Notes under the pieces: generated by a model | What the model was told of the DNA's origin: nothing | The model's database searches: none | What the model saw: only the letters and a program-made list of their open reading frames with translations | Source: an uncultured Muribaculaceae bacterium | Lineage (GTDB): Bacteria > Bacteroidota > Bacteroidia > Bacteroidales > Muribaculaceae | DNA: 64,000 bases | Assembly (NCBI GenBank): GCA_958436175.1 | Contig: CAUBJF010000007.1 | Location: 62,001 to 126,000 of the forward strand | Reading direction: 5' to 3' | Program-made: the position numbers and the translations under genes | Shown: one piece after another, positions 28,207-37,078 of the stretch | How the letters are laid out: each line of letters begins with the position of its first letter | Position numbering within the stretch: the first letter of the stretch is position 1

Positions 28207-29967
28207 ATGAAAAGGACGATGGTTAGGGAGATAATGGCAACGAGAGCAGATCGGACCGTCAACAAGATACCCTCGTTCGCTGTCGTGGGCGGCGAGACAG
28301 GGGACCCGGTCGCGCCCTTCCGTTCGGACGACCCCTTCGGCACGGCCGGCAAGCTGCCGATTCCCGACCCGTTCAACCCTGACGAGATCCGCAGGACAGA
28401 GACGACGCAGACCGAGAAGCTCGTCTACGCCACGGCCACGGGAGGGTTCTACAACGGCAACATAAGCTCGAGGACGGTGCCCGGGGGCACCTATGCCTAC
28501 GGCTACAACACCTACAACCGCCTGGTGTCGGCATCCTTCAGCGCGGCGGAGGGCTCGACGGGTGACTATTCGGCAGAGTATGCCTACGACGGGCACGCCA
28601 ACATCACCTCCCTCACGCGCAGGGGCGTCACCGACACCTACGGGGGCACCGTGACCTTCGGGCTCCTGGACGGCATCACGGCCACGCTGCAGGGCAACCG
28701 CGTCACGGCGCTGGAACTCTCGACGGAGGCCGCCTCCTACGAGGGCCGGACGGGCTACGGCCTTGAGGGCAGCTACACGCTGGCCTACGACGACAACGGC
28801 AACGTCGTCTCGGACGGCAGCCGCGGGATAAGCTCCATAAGCTACAACAGGCACGACCAGCCGGTTGTAATCAGTTTCTCTGACGGGCGCAGGATCACCA
28901 ACAGCTATGACGATGCCGGGACCCTGGTCAGCAGGACGCTGCGGACGGGAGGGAGGCTTCCGAGGACCACGACGGAGAGATACGCGGGGCCGCATGTGGG
29001 AGCCATGGCGGCGAACGCCGTCCCGGCGGTGAGCAGGAGCTATTTCGAGGGCGGATATTTCGATGCGGAGGGCAAGGTGCACTACTTCGTGACAGACTAC
29101 CAGGGCAATGTCCTTGAAGACCGCAAGGCTCGCGGAGCCGTAGTCGCCTCGACGCAGTACTACCCCTACGGGGAGCCGTGGACGGAGCCGACGGGCGGCA
29201 ACGACCGCTGGTTCGGGGGCAAGGAGCGCCTGGCCGCCGAAGGCCTCCCGATGAGCGACTTCGGCCCGCGCCTGCTGAACCACGCCTACCCCAGCTGGCA
29301 CACCCAGGACCGCAAGCTCGAGGACTACTACCCCCTCTCGCCCTACACCTACTGCGCCGGAAACCCGGTCCGCTACATCGACCCGACAGGGGAGGATCTC
29401 TATTTCTTTAACGATAATGGGAAACTCTTGGAGAGGATCACGAACGAGGAATTCGACCGCATTGCCGTATTGAATGAAAAAGGCGTGGAAACAGCCAGCC
29501 TTGTTCTCGATTACGGTACGATAGAATCGGCAAAGACGATAGATTATAAGGACGGAACAATAGACATCCTGAAGGTGCGCGGAGATCAAAACGGCACTGA
29601 CATTTTCGAATTCTTCGTCGATAACACCTCTGTAGAGTTTACCCAGATAAAATGTGGAGAAGAAGGAGCGAAAGGACTTAATTTCGTGGTTAGCGGACAT
29701 GATCCGGAGAGAGAACCTGGCCAGGTTACCCTTATCCGTAATCAGCTTCAATTCGGGTATCACGTGCGCGAACACATACACAATCATCCGTCCGAGCGGT
29801 TAAACGCCTCTAAAGAAGATATAACTGCGGCTAAAGGAATTACCGCCCTTCTCAACAACTATAGCATTTCATTCAAGGTTTATACAAGAAAAGAAAGGAA
29901 AGGATATGGTAAATACTATAATTACAATCAAAATAGTATCTATCAAGAGTATAGGGAAAGTCCGTAG
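28207..29967 (+). CDS. RHS core fragment with JAB/JAMM tip (module 2)
   Basis: 586 aa. The first 16 residues come from unrelated sequence. From base 28254 it continues as the RHS core to DPTGE. The tip (about 395-586) has an unassigned N-terminal part, then EHIHNHP with the JAMM pattern H-x-H-x7-S-x2-D (HNH...SKED, about 523-536). That motif coordinates zinc in JAB/MPN isopeptidases, and JAB tips are a known polymorphic toxin class. No signal peptide is present, so as it stands it would not be exported; it may be a silent donor for the full gene. It overlaps imm2 by 62 bases. Confidence 0.8.
   Translation: MKRTMVREIMATRADRTVNKIPSFAVVGGETGDPVAPFRSDDPFGTAGKLPIPDPFNPDEIRRTETTQTEKLVYATATGGFYNGNISSRTVPGGTYAYGYNTYNRLVSASFSAAEGSTGDYSAEYAYDGHANITSLTRRGVTDTYGGTVTFGLLDGITATLQGNRVTALELSTEAASYEGRTGYGLEGSYTLAYDDNGNVVSDGSRGISSISYNRHDQPVVISFSDGRRITNSYDDAGTLVSRTLRTGGRLPRTTTERYAGPHVGAMAANAVPAVSRSYFEGGYFDAEGKVHYFVTDYQGNVLEDRKARGAVVASTQYYPYGEPWTEPTGGNDRWFGGKERLAAEGLPMSDFGPRLLNHAYPSWHTQDRKLEDYYPLSPYTYCAGNPVRYIDPTGEDLYFFNDNGKLLERITNEEFDRIAVLNEKGVETASLVLDYGTIESAKTIDYKDGTIDILKVRGDQNGTDIFEFFVDNTSVEFTQIKCGEEGAKGLNFVVSGHDPEREPGQVTLIRNQLQFGYHVREHIHNHPSERLNASKEDITAAKGITALLNNYSISFKVYTRKERKGYGKYYNYNQNSIYQEYRESP
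28254..29393 (+). repeat. RHS core copy in module 2
   Basis: 1140 bases matching 25517-26656 of the full gene without gaps. It carries the variant set CAGACTACCAGGGC / GTAGTCGCC, shared with modules 4 and 6. Confidence 0.95.
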
Positions 29968-30634
29968 AATAATTGTCGTTTTACTACTTTTTCTATTGAC
30001 ACCGACTACTCTACATGGAGCATATGATGCTGAAGTTCGTAAAATTTCACTACCTGCAGCAACTGTCCTATATGAGCCTATGCTTAAATTTTTAAATGAT
30101 GTTATAGTGCCACTTGCTAAACGAATACCGGAATACCCGGAGGTTGATGTAACCCTTAGTTTTCAAAAATCTAAGGGTGAGGATAAGCACATTGCCTATA
30201 TACTCGCAAATTCTTGTAGATATGGCCCAATAGAATTTGCTTTTGAATATCTGAATAGTCCGGTAAAAAGTGATAAAGATATATATGTAATGCAAATAGA
30301 TGGTATAAATATCGTTATAAAATCCGATATACCCGATATAATCAAGCCTATACAAGGTAAAGAACATACAATTAAAGCTCTTTATAATTCATTAATGATA
30401 GATGATAGGAGTGCAATATGGACCTTCGTTCTTAAAGATGGTCAAATGGAACCGGTTTGTTTTGAGGATTGGGGATTGTCCTGGCTTGAGGGTGTGCCAA
30501 GAGAGTTTTATGATCCTGGATATAGGCCAGTATTAAAACTCGACCCCAATATTCCGAGAAGCGTATGTCCCTGCCCGAAAGACGAAGCTCCAGGCACTTT
30601 TTTACCAATCAATGTAAACGCTAATAATTTCTAA
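29906..30634 (+). CDS. Candidate immunity protein 2, for the JAB tip
   Basis: 242 aa. The N-terminus has a basic stretch then a hydrophobic run (about 20-36, IIVVLLLFLLTPTTLHG), consistent with export. No known domain was recognised. It resembles the product at 38270: both have a W-x-F/H-F/V-x-x-KD segment, then F(E/D), W, and P-x-E-(F/E)-Y in the same order, plus IRK/VRK near the mature start. The ATG at 29906 lies 62 bases inside the toxin gene; no better start is visible. Strongly AT-rich. Confidence 0.55.
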   Translation: MVNTIITIKIVSIKSIGKVRRIIVVLLLFLLTPTTLHGAYDAEVRKISLPAATVLYEPMLKFLNDVIVPLAKRIPEYPEVDVTLSFQKSKGEDKHIAYILANSCRYGPIEFAFEYLNSPVKSDKDIYVMQIDGINIVIKSDIPDIIKPIQGKEHTIKALYNSLMIDDRSAIWTFVLKDGQMEPVCFEDWGLSWLEGVPREFYDPGYRPVLKLDPNIPRSVCPCPKDEAPGTFLPINVNANNF

Positions 30635-30681
30635 TTTCTTATATCTTATGAGTAGTAATAGTATACAACTCTATAGGAAGT

Positions 30682-31626
30682 ATGAAACAAGCAAAAAGGA
30701 TTAAATATATCCCGGCGGTGAGCAGGAGCTATTTCGAGGGAGGATATTTCGACGCGGAGGGCAAGGTGCATTACTTCGTGACGGACTATCAGGGAAATGT
30801 CCTTGAGGACCGCAAGGCGCGCGGAGCCGTAGCCGCCTCGACGCAGTACTACCCCTACGGCGAGCCGTGGACGGAGCCGACGGGCGGCAACGACCGCTGG
30901 TTCGGGGGCAAGGAGCGCCTGGCCGCCGAAGGCCTCCCGATGAGCGACTTCGGCCCGCGCCTGCTGAACCACGCCTACCCCAGCTGGCACACCCAGGACC
31001 GCAAGCTCGAGGACTACTACCCCCTCTCGCCCTACACCTACTGCGCCGGAAACCCGGTCCGCTACATCGACCCGACAGGGGAGGATCTCTATTTCTTTAA
31101 CGATAATGGGAAACTCTTGGAGAGGATCACGAACGAGGAATTCGACCGCATTGCCGTATTGAATGAAAAAGGCGTGGAAACAGCCAGCCTTGTTCTCGAT
31201 TACGGTACGATAGAATCGGCAAAGACGATAGATTATAAGGACGGAACAATAGACATCCTGAAGGTGCGCGGAGATCAAAACGGCACTGACATTTTCGAAT
31301 TCTTCGTCGATAACACCTCTGTAGAGTTTACCCAGATAAAATGTGGAGAAGAAGGAGCGAAAGGACTTAATTTCGTGGTTAGCGGACATGATCCGGAGAG
31401 AGAACCGGGTCAGGCATACCTTGTCCGGGATCAGCTTCAATACGGGTATCACGTGCGCGAACACATACACAATCATCCGTCTGGTTCTTTAAACTCATCA
31501 GATGCAGATCGCCTGGCTGCCAAAATGTATCCGATTATGTTAAAAAACAATAACATGAAGTTCTTTCATTATATTAAAACCAAGAATGGCGGCAGAGGTT
31601 TATATGAAGAATATAATGGAAAATAA
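30682..31626 (+). CDS. RHS core fragment with JAB/JAMM tip (module 3)
   Basis: 314 aa. After about nine unrelated residues (KQAKRIKYI) the core begins at IPAVSRSYF. The tip is identical to that of module 2 at DNA level for its first 326 bases (31081-31406 against 29392-29717). It then diverges, but keeps the JAMM pattern H-x-H-x7-S-x2-D (HNH...SDAD). No signal peptide. Its expected immunity gene is not next to it: a mobilizable element begins within the next few tens of bases. Confidence 0.78.
   Translation: MKQAKRIKYIPAVSRSYFEGGYFDAEGKVHYFVTDYQGNVLEDRKARGAVAASTQYYPYGEPWTEPTGGNDRWFGGKERLAAEGLPMSDFGPRLLNHAYPSWHTQDRKLEDYYPLSPYTYCAGNPVRYIDPTGEDLYFFNDNGKLLERITNEEFDRIAVLNEKGVETASLVLDYGTIESAKTIDYKDGTIDILKVRGDQNGTDIFEFFVDNTSVEFTQIKCGEEGAKGLNFVVSGHDPEREPGQAYLVRDQLQYGYHVREHIHNHPSGSLNSSDADRLAAKMYPIMLKNNNMKFFHYIKTKNGGRGLYEEYNGK
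30710..31082 (+). repeat. RHS core copy in module 3
   Basis: 373 bases matching 26284-26656. It carries the same variants as the full gene (CGGACTATCAGGGA / GTAGCCGCC), unlike modules 2, 4 and 6. Confidence 0.95.
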
Positions 31627-31665
31627 TAACATAAAATAAACACATAGCGAAAAAGTAAATTTGGG

Positions 31666-31714
31666 CAAAGCGTAGCGAATTAGCTGATAGAGCGTTCGTT
31701 ACGCTTTGTTTTTC
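31666..31714 (+). terminator. Stem-loop with T-run at element left end
   Basis: Arms 31666-31679 and 31695-31708 pair at 13 of 14 positions (CAAAGCGTAGCGAA), followed by a T-rich tract. It may be a terminator, or part of the integrase-binding end. The rest of the gap to the integrase holds a small palindrome (CGTTAC-TCCC-GTAACG, about 31779-31794) and repeated GTAAC/GTTAC words that could be arm-type sites. Confidence 0.5.
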
Positions 31715-31872
31715 TATGGGACAGAGCCAACGAAATACCACCTCGAAGCCAAACGGCGCAGAAGTTCAGTTACCACCTCGTTACTCCCGTAACGGGTGCA
31801 AATTTCTTGCTAAAAGGTTCTTTTTCTGCGTTTTGCGTTGATTTACATAGCTGTCGGTAACTCACTAAGAAC

Positions 31873-31880
31873 TAATTTTG
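31873..31880 (+). promoter_or_regulatory. -7 element before the integrase
   Basis: TAATTTTG, 22 bases before the integrase ATG. No -33 box at normal distance. Confidence 0.4.
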
Positions 31881-31902
31881 TAACCAAAAAAAGGAGTGAG
31901 TT

Positions 31903-33135
31903 ATGCGAAGTACATTCAAGGTATTATTTTACGTGAAGAAAGGCAGCGAGAAGCCGAACGGCAACCTGCCTCTGATGTGCCGTATCACGGTGGACGGCGA
32001 GATTAAACAGTTCAGTTGCAAGATGGACGTTCCCCCACGCTTGTGGGACGTGAAGAACAGCCGTGCTTCGGGCAAGAGCGTCGAAGCGCAGAGAATCAAC
32101 CTTGCAGTAGATAAAATCCGTGTGGAGGTAAACCGCCGCTATCAAGAGTTAATGCAGACGGACGGTTATGTTACCGCCGCCAAACTCAAAGACGCCTATC
32201 TCGGTATCGGCGTCAAGCAGGAAACTTTGCTGAAGCTGTTCGAGCAGCACAACGCCGAGTTCGAGAAGAAAGTCGGGCACAGCAGGGCGCAGGGTACATT
32301 TACCCGTTATCGGACGGTCTGCAACCATATTCGGGAGTTCCTGCCCCATACCTACAAGCGTGAGGATATTCCATTAAAGGAACTAAACCTCACGTTCATC
32401 AACGACTTCGAGTATTTTCTGCGCACGGAGAAGAAATGCCGCACCAATACCGTGTGGGGCTACATGATTGTGTTGAAACACATCGTTTCCATAGCGAGGA
32501 ACGACGGGCGTTTGCCCTTTAATCCCTTTGCGGGATATATCAACTCTCCCGAAAGCGTGGACAGGGGCTACCTCACCCAAACGGAGATACAGACGCTCAT
32601 GGACGCACCGATGAAGAACGCCACCCACGAGCTTGTACGGGACTTGTTCGTCTTTTCTGTTTTCACGGGTTTGGCGTATTCGGACGTGAAGAACCTCACC
32701 GCCGACCGCCTGCAAACATTCTTCGACGGCAACCTGTGGATAATCACCCGAAGAAAGAAGACCAACACCGAATCGAACATCCGCCTTTTGGACGTTCCCA
32801 AGCGTATCATCGAGAAATACAAGGGGCTGGCAAGGGACGGTCATGTTTTCCCCGTTCCGAGCAACGGCAGTTGTAACAAGATACTCAAAGATATAGGCAG
32901 ACAATGCGGCTTCAAGGTGCGTTTGACCTACCATGTCGCACGCCACACGAACGCCACGACCGTGCTTCTGTCGCACGGCGTACCCATCGAAACGGTGAGC
33001 CGCCTTTTGGGACACACGAACATAAAGACCACCCAAATTTACGCCAAAATCACCGCCCAGAAGATAAGCCAAGACATGGAAACCTTGTCGCACAAGTTGG
33101 AGGATATGGAGAAGAATATCTGCCGAGCCATTTAA
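31903..33135 (+). CDS. Tyrosine recombinase (integrase) of Bacteroides mobile-element type
   Basis: 410 aa. N-terminal arm-binding domain (1-95), SAM-like core-binding domain (100-205), catalytic domain (210-400). The C-terminal catalytic residues are visible: H-x-x-R in HVARHTNA, the GHTN histidine, and the tyrosine in TQIYAKI. At the first catalytic Arg position the sequence reads TGLAYSDV, that is Ala instead of Arg. A substitution at this position is known in the CTnDOT integrase group, so the enzyme may still be active. It would cut and join the element ends. Confidence 0.9.
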   Translation: MRSTFKVLFYVKKGSEKPNGNLPLMCRITVDGEIKQFSCKMDVPPRLWDVKNSRASGKSVEAQRINLAVDKIRVEVNRRYQELMQTDGYVTAAKLKDAYLGIGVKQETLLKLFEQHNAEFEKKVGHSRAQGTFTRYRTVCNHIREFLPHTYKREDIPLKELNLTFINDFEYFLRTEKKCRTNTVWGYMIVLKHIVSIARNDGRLPFNPFAGYINSPESVDRGYLTQTEIQTLMDAPMKNATHELVRDLFVFSVFTGLAYSDVKNLTADRLQTFFDGNLWIITRRKKTNTESNIRLLDVPKRIIEKYKGLARDGHVFPVPSNGSCNKILKDIGRQCGFKVRLTYHVARHTNATTVLLSHGVPIETVSRLLGHTNIKTTQIYAKITAQKISQDMETLSHKLEDMEKNICRAI

Positions 33136-33152
33136 TTAAGAACAGAATACCG

Positions 33153-33545
33153 ATGAAAGAAGAAAGGAACATTATCACGATGGACGGGCAGGGCAATATC
33201 TCCCTGCCGAGCGATATAGGCGCAACCGCCATGACCGAGCGAGAAATCTGCGAACTGTTCGGGGTTATCGCCCCGACGGTTCGGGCAGGGATAAAGGCAC
33301 TCTGCAAAAGCGGAGTTTTGAGTATATATGACATAAAGCGCATTATCCGCATATCGGACAGATACAGCGCGGAGGTTTACAACCTCGAAACGATAGCCGC
33401 CCTCGCTTTCCGTATCGAATCGTTCGGGGCGGCGAAAGTCCGCAGGGCATTATTAGAGAGGATTATACACGGGCGAAAAGAGAAAACGACGGTATTCGTG
33501 TCGGTTGTTTCGGACGGCAAGCCCAACAGCCGTTGGAAAGCATGA
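33153..33545 (+). CDS. Small HTH-like protein of the mobile element
   Basis: 130 aa, ATG 17 bases after the integrase stop. The segment MTEREICELFGVIAPTVRAGIKALCKSGVL (about residues 28-57) reads as a helix-turn-helix. A second helix-rich part follows. Position and size suggest an excisionase/directionality factor or a regulator of transfer; no firm family assignment. Confidence 0.65.
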   Translation: MKEERNIITMDGQGNISLPSDIGATAMTEREICELFGVIAPTVRAGIKALCKSGVLSIYDIKRIIRISDRYSAEVYNLETIAALAFRIESFGAAKVRRALLERIIHGRKEKTTVFVSVVSDGKPNSRWKA

Positions 33546-34146
33546 TGATATACCAACATATCAACATGCAAACGTACCAGCATACCAGCATGCAAACATG
33601 CAAACCTATCACTATGGTGATATATATTGCAGGTTCAATTCCTCTTTTCAGGGGAAAGCGGAGCAATCATTTCCGTTTACAAAGGCAAAGTAAGCACGGG
33701 GCTTTATGTCGGCTAAAAGGTCAGGCGGCTGCGCCGTTTCCCGATAAATCTTCCTCTCGCTTCGCTGCGAGCGTATTTATCGGGAAAACCTTGTATCCGA
33801 CCGCCCCGTGCAAAAGAGCCTTTGAAAACGGAAACGACCGCCCCGCCGCCCACCACCGACCGAAAGGGAAAAATAATAAGGTGGGGTTATACGGGTAAGC
33901 AGGCGGCAGGGACAGCCACCGCCGAAAGGCAGACGGGCAGACGGACGGCACGCCGCAGGGTATTTACGGAGAAAATACCGTAGCTTATTAGGGAATTTTC
34001 CGAGCCGCAATACTACGTATCGCTGAAAATTCCCCAATAAGGCAAGGGGCAAGCCCCTCTGCACACCCCATCGGGGACGGCATTTGCCGCCCCCGAAGAT
34101 ACAAAAAAATCATTGTTTCACAAGCCAAAAAGGAAAGGAAGAATAT
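33546..34146 (+). other. Candidate origin of transfer region
   Basis: 601 bases without a convincing gene. It contains three copies of CATGCAAAC (33565-33573, 33589-33597, 33597-33605). A perfect 13-base inverted repeat (33737-33749 with 33775-33787, arm TTTCCCGATAAAT) encloses a 5-base inner stem (33756-33760 with 33767-33771). A 17-base inverted repeat (33984-34000 with 34025-34041, one mismatch) follows. MOBV origins of transfer usually lie just upstream of the relaxase gene, as here. The nick site is not identified. Confidence 0.55.
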
Positions 34147-35514
34147 ATGGGTTTCGTAGTTTTACACATGGAAAAGGCGCACGGCAGCGACAGCGGAACA
34201 ACCGCACATATAGAGCGTTTCATCATTCCGAAGAACGCCGACCCCACACGCACGCACCTGAACCGCAGGCTCATCGAATATCCCGACGGGGTGAAAGACC
34301 GTTCGGTGGCTATACAGCGAAGATTGGAAGAAGCGGGACTGACACGTAAAATCGGAAGCAACCAAGTACGGACAATCCGCATCAACGTATCGGGAACGCA
34401 CGAGGACATGAAGCGGATAGAGGAAGAGGGGCGTTTGGACGAGTGGTGCGCCGACAATCTGAAATACTTCGCCGACACGTTCGGAAAGGAGAACATCGTG
34501 GCGGCTCACCTGCACAGGGACGAGGAAACGCCGCACATACACGTTACGCTCGTCCCCATCGTCAAGGGAGAGCGTAAGCGCAGGAAAAGGGAGGAACAGA
34601 CGAAGAAGCGATACCGCAAAAAGCCGACCGACACCGTGAGGCTGTGCGCAGACGATATTATGACACGGCTGAAATTGAAGTCCTACCAAGATACCTATGC
34701 CGAAGCGATGGCGAAATACGGGTTGCAAAGGGGCATAGACGGCTCGAAGGCTCGCCACAAGTCCACGCAGCAGTATTATCGGGATATACAGAAACTCTCC
34801 GACAACCTCAAAGCGGAAGTGGTGGATTTGCAGCAGCAGAAAGAAACGGCACGGGAGGAACTAAGACGGGCGAAAAAAGAAATACAGACCGAGAAGCTGA
34901 AAGGGGCGGCAACCACCGCAGCTACCAACATAGCCGAGAGCGTTGGTTCTCTTTTCGGCAGTAACAAGGTCAAGGCGTTGGAGAGGGAGAACACTGCCCT
35001 GCATAGGAAGATAGCCGACCACGAGGAAACCATCGAAGCCCTGCAAGACAGGATACAGACCATGCAGGCAGACCACAGCCGAGAAATACGGGAAATGCAG
35101 CAGAAGCACAGCAGGGAGATAACAGACAAGGACACAAGGCACAAGCAGGAAATATCGTTTCTGAAAACGGTAATCGCAAAGGCGGCGGCATGGTTTCCCT
35201 ATTTCCGTGAAATGCTCCGAATCGAAAACCTTTGCCGCCTTGTGGGATTCGATGAAAGGCAGACCGCAACGCTCGTCAAGGGAAAGCCGTTGGAGTATGC
35301 AGGGGAACTCTATTCGGAAGAACACGGACGGAAATTCACGACCGAAAAGGCAGGGTTTCAAGTCGTGAAAGACCCCACGGACGGGACGAGACTGGTTCTT
35401 GCCATTGACCGAAAGCCCATTGCCGAGTGGTTCAAGGAACAGTTCGACAAGCTAAGGCAGAATATTCGCCGACCTATACAACCGCAAAGGAAAAGCAGAG
35501 GAATGAAGATATAA
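34147..35514 (+). CDS. MOBV relaxase (plasmid recombination enzyme family)
   Basis: 455 aa from the ATG at 34147, which gives the family N-terminus MGFVVLHMEK; the frame is open further upstream but without a family match. It has the motif H-x-D-E-x-x-P-H-x-H (HRDEETPHIH, about 123-132), the signature of Mob_Pre relaxases that nick oriT and pilot the strand during mobilization. A long coiled coil (about 215-350) follows, then a C-terminal region of unknown role. It is the only transfer gene here. A terminator follows 27 bases after the stop. Confidence 0.9.
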   Translation: MGFVVLHMEKAHGSDSGTTAHIERFIIPKNADPTRTHLNRRLIEYPDGVKDRSVAIQRRLEEAGLTRKIGSNQVRTIRINVSGTHEDMKRIEEEGRLDEWCADNLKYFADTFGKENIVAAHLHRDEETPHIHVTLVPIVKGERKRRKREEQTKKRYRKKPTDTVRLCADDIMTRLKLKSYQDTYAEAMAKYGLQRGIDGSKARHKSTQQYYRDIQKLSDNLKAEVVDLQQQKETAREELRRAKKEIQTEKLKGAATTAATNIAESVGSLFGSNKVKALERENTALHRKIADHEETIEALQDRIQTMQADHSREIREMQQKHSREITDKDTRHKQEISFLKTVIAKAAAWFPYFREMLRIENLCRLVGFDERQTATLVKGKPLEYAGELYSEEHGRKFTTEKAGFQVVKDPTDGTRLVLAIDRKPIAEWFKEQFDKLRQNIRRPIQPQRKSRGMKI

Positions 35515-35540
35515 CCGTTTATCTTGCAGGAAAACAATAA

Positions 35541-35578
35541 AAAAGTGCCGTTCATGATGTCTTATGAATGGCACTTTT
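35541..35578 (+). terminator. Terminator after the relaxase gene
   Basis: 15-base arms (35541-35555 with 35564-35578; 14 of 15 paired), 8-base loop, ending TTTT. It is followed at once by the next promoter element. Confidence 0.75.
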
Positions 35579-35581
35579 CGC

Positions 35582-35589
35582 TATATTTG
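35582..35589 (+). promoter_or_regulatory. -7 element before cargo genes
   Basis: TATATTTG directly after the terminator, about 95 bases before the first cargo gene. The same element with similar flanks (CTTTCGGAAAAA nearby) recurs at 38121-38128. Confidence 0.45.
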
Positions 35590-35684
35590 CACCTAAAAGT
35601 ATATCGGGAGCTATGCCGGATACGTGACGAGCAAAAAACTTTCGGAAAAATATACGTGAATACAGAACTATAAATTTAAAAGCT

Positions 35685-35978
35685 ATGGGAACATTAGGCT
35701 GCATAAACGATATGTTACAACGAGATAAAGAAAATCGTGAACTTCGTAAATTAAACAGAGATAGAATAAAAGAACATCAAAAGTATCTTGTAAACAAAGG
35801 TAAAGGAAATGATTTATCCAATATTTCTATTGAGCAAATGGAAGAAATTCATAAAAGAACAATAGAAAAAGAAGCACTTGATAATGCAAGTTTATTCAAA
35901 GCAAAAATATATTTTATTGCAAGTATATTGCTTCTGTTTTTATTAGCGATAGTATGTTATATGCTATTTTTCAAATAA
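35685..35978 (+). CDS. Small single-helix membrane protein (cargo)
   Basis: 97 aa. A charged helical N-terminal part (1-72, rich in Lys, Glu and Arg) precedes one membrane helix (about 74-95, ending YMLFFK). Not recognised. Strongly AT-rich compared with the relaxase. The stop lies 11 bases before the next gene. Confidence 0.6.
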   Translation: MGTLGCINDMLQRDKENRELRKLNRDRIKEHQKYLVNKGKGNDLSNISIEQMEEIHKRTIEKEALDNASLFKAKIYFIASILLLFLLAIVCYMLFFK

Positions 35979-35989
35979 ATCAAAATAAT

Positions 35990-36970
35990 ATGAAGACAAA
36001 TATCATCTTATTCAGTCTTATATCACTTTTATTCTTTTCACCAAGAATGAAAGCACAGCCAAATACGGCAAAACACGATTTTACGCATAAAGAAAATGGG
36101 TGGTATCACGTATTAAGTACAGGTAGTTTGTCCTCTAAGCCAATCATAACAGTAAAGGATTTCGTTGGGCTAAAACTTGAAAAGGATTATTTCGGAAAAT
36201 ATGCTATAAGCGGACAAATCAGCAAACATAAGCTAAACAAATGGGCCGATGAAACAGAAAAGTCTATTGGGAAAAAAATAGCATTTGTATTTAATGATTC
36301 CATTATTACTGCTCCGCAAGTTAATTGCAGAATAGAAAGCGGTACATTCATGATAACGTCCTTTTCAGACCAAAAACTGCTAGAAATCTACAAAGGTATA
36401 ATGAGAGAGAAGTCAGAATCTCTTGAAGTCGTTTTTAACGGTTGGGAAAAGGATTCTTTATACTATGAATTATCTCCAGAACAAAGAGATTCTGTAAGAA
36501 TGAACATTGACTATTGGGAAGCCAAAGCATGGATAGACTTAATAAGCAAACCAGAGGAACATTATTGGTATAGCATACAAGATTCTACCGAATACAAGAA
36601 ACTTGAAAAGGCTTTAAAAGAAGAACTAAAAAAGCCAAATTTCAGTAGTAGAGCAACAGACTATATGAAATCTGATGCATACAAAGCATACAAACAATAT
36701 CTACATAAGAATAAAGACTATATAAACCTAATGTTTCAAGGATTTTTATTCAATAATTTGAAAGGATTGAATGGCTATTTGGTAGATGATATAATACAGT
36801 CCAAGTACCCTTATGCTCCAAGTATTAGAAGTTATATAGAGAAAACAAATAATGTTGATGATGAAAAACTGGCTGTATATGAATGGCAACGTAAAGTTTG
36901 GTATCAAATGAACAAAGAAAAATCTCCACGAAATAAATATAAAAAGCGATATCGGAGCGTTACACCATAA
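35990..36970 (+). CDS. Secreted cargo protein with SecD P1-head-like segment
   Basis: 326 aa from the ATG at 35990, which gives a good signal peptide (1-22, ending MKA-Q). Residues about 90-130 (KIAFVFNDSIITAPQV...ESGTFMITSFSD) look like the periplasmic head subdomain of SecD/SecDF (pattern iaivlDg.v.saP.v...I..G). The rest is a helical, charged region with no recognised domain. The role is unknown. AT-rich; followed by a repeat shared with the next gene. Confidence 0.6.
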   Translation: MKTNIILFSLISLLFFSPRMKAQPNTAKHDFTHKENGWYHVLSTGSLSSKPIITVKDFVGLKLEKDYFGKYAISGQISKHKLNKWADETEKSIGKKIAFVFNDSIITAPQVNCRIESGTFMITSFSDQKLLEIYKGIMREKSESLEVVFNGWEKDSLYYELSPEQRDSVRMNIDYWEAKAWIDLISKPEEHYWYSIQDSTEYKKLEKALKEELKKPNFSSRATDYMKSDAYKAYKQYLHKNKDYINLMFQGFLFNNLKGLNGYLVDDIIQSKYPYAPSIRSYIEKTNNVDDEKLAVYEWQRKVWYQMNKEKSPRNKYKKRYRSVTP

Positions 36971-37006
36971 AAACAGCTTGCCGAATATTATATTAAACGG
37001 CAACAT
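36944..37006 (+). repeat. Imperfect repeat downstream of cargo gene (copy A)
   Basis: Starts AAGCGATATCGGAG and ends near ACAACATC. A related copy follows the next cargo gene at 37891-37948. Confidence 0.6.
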
Positions 37007-37078
37007 CTGTAGTAAATGTTGGTGATACCCCAAATATGAAAATACGGAACTATAAATCAAAATAAAAGTACTAAAGTC

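Noticed and set aside
33565..33605. CATGCAAAC copies as a CRISPR array
   Set aside because: The unit is only 9 bases, copies are unevenly spaced, and there are no spacers or cas genes.
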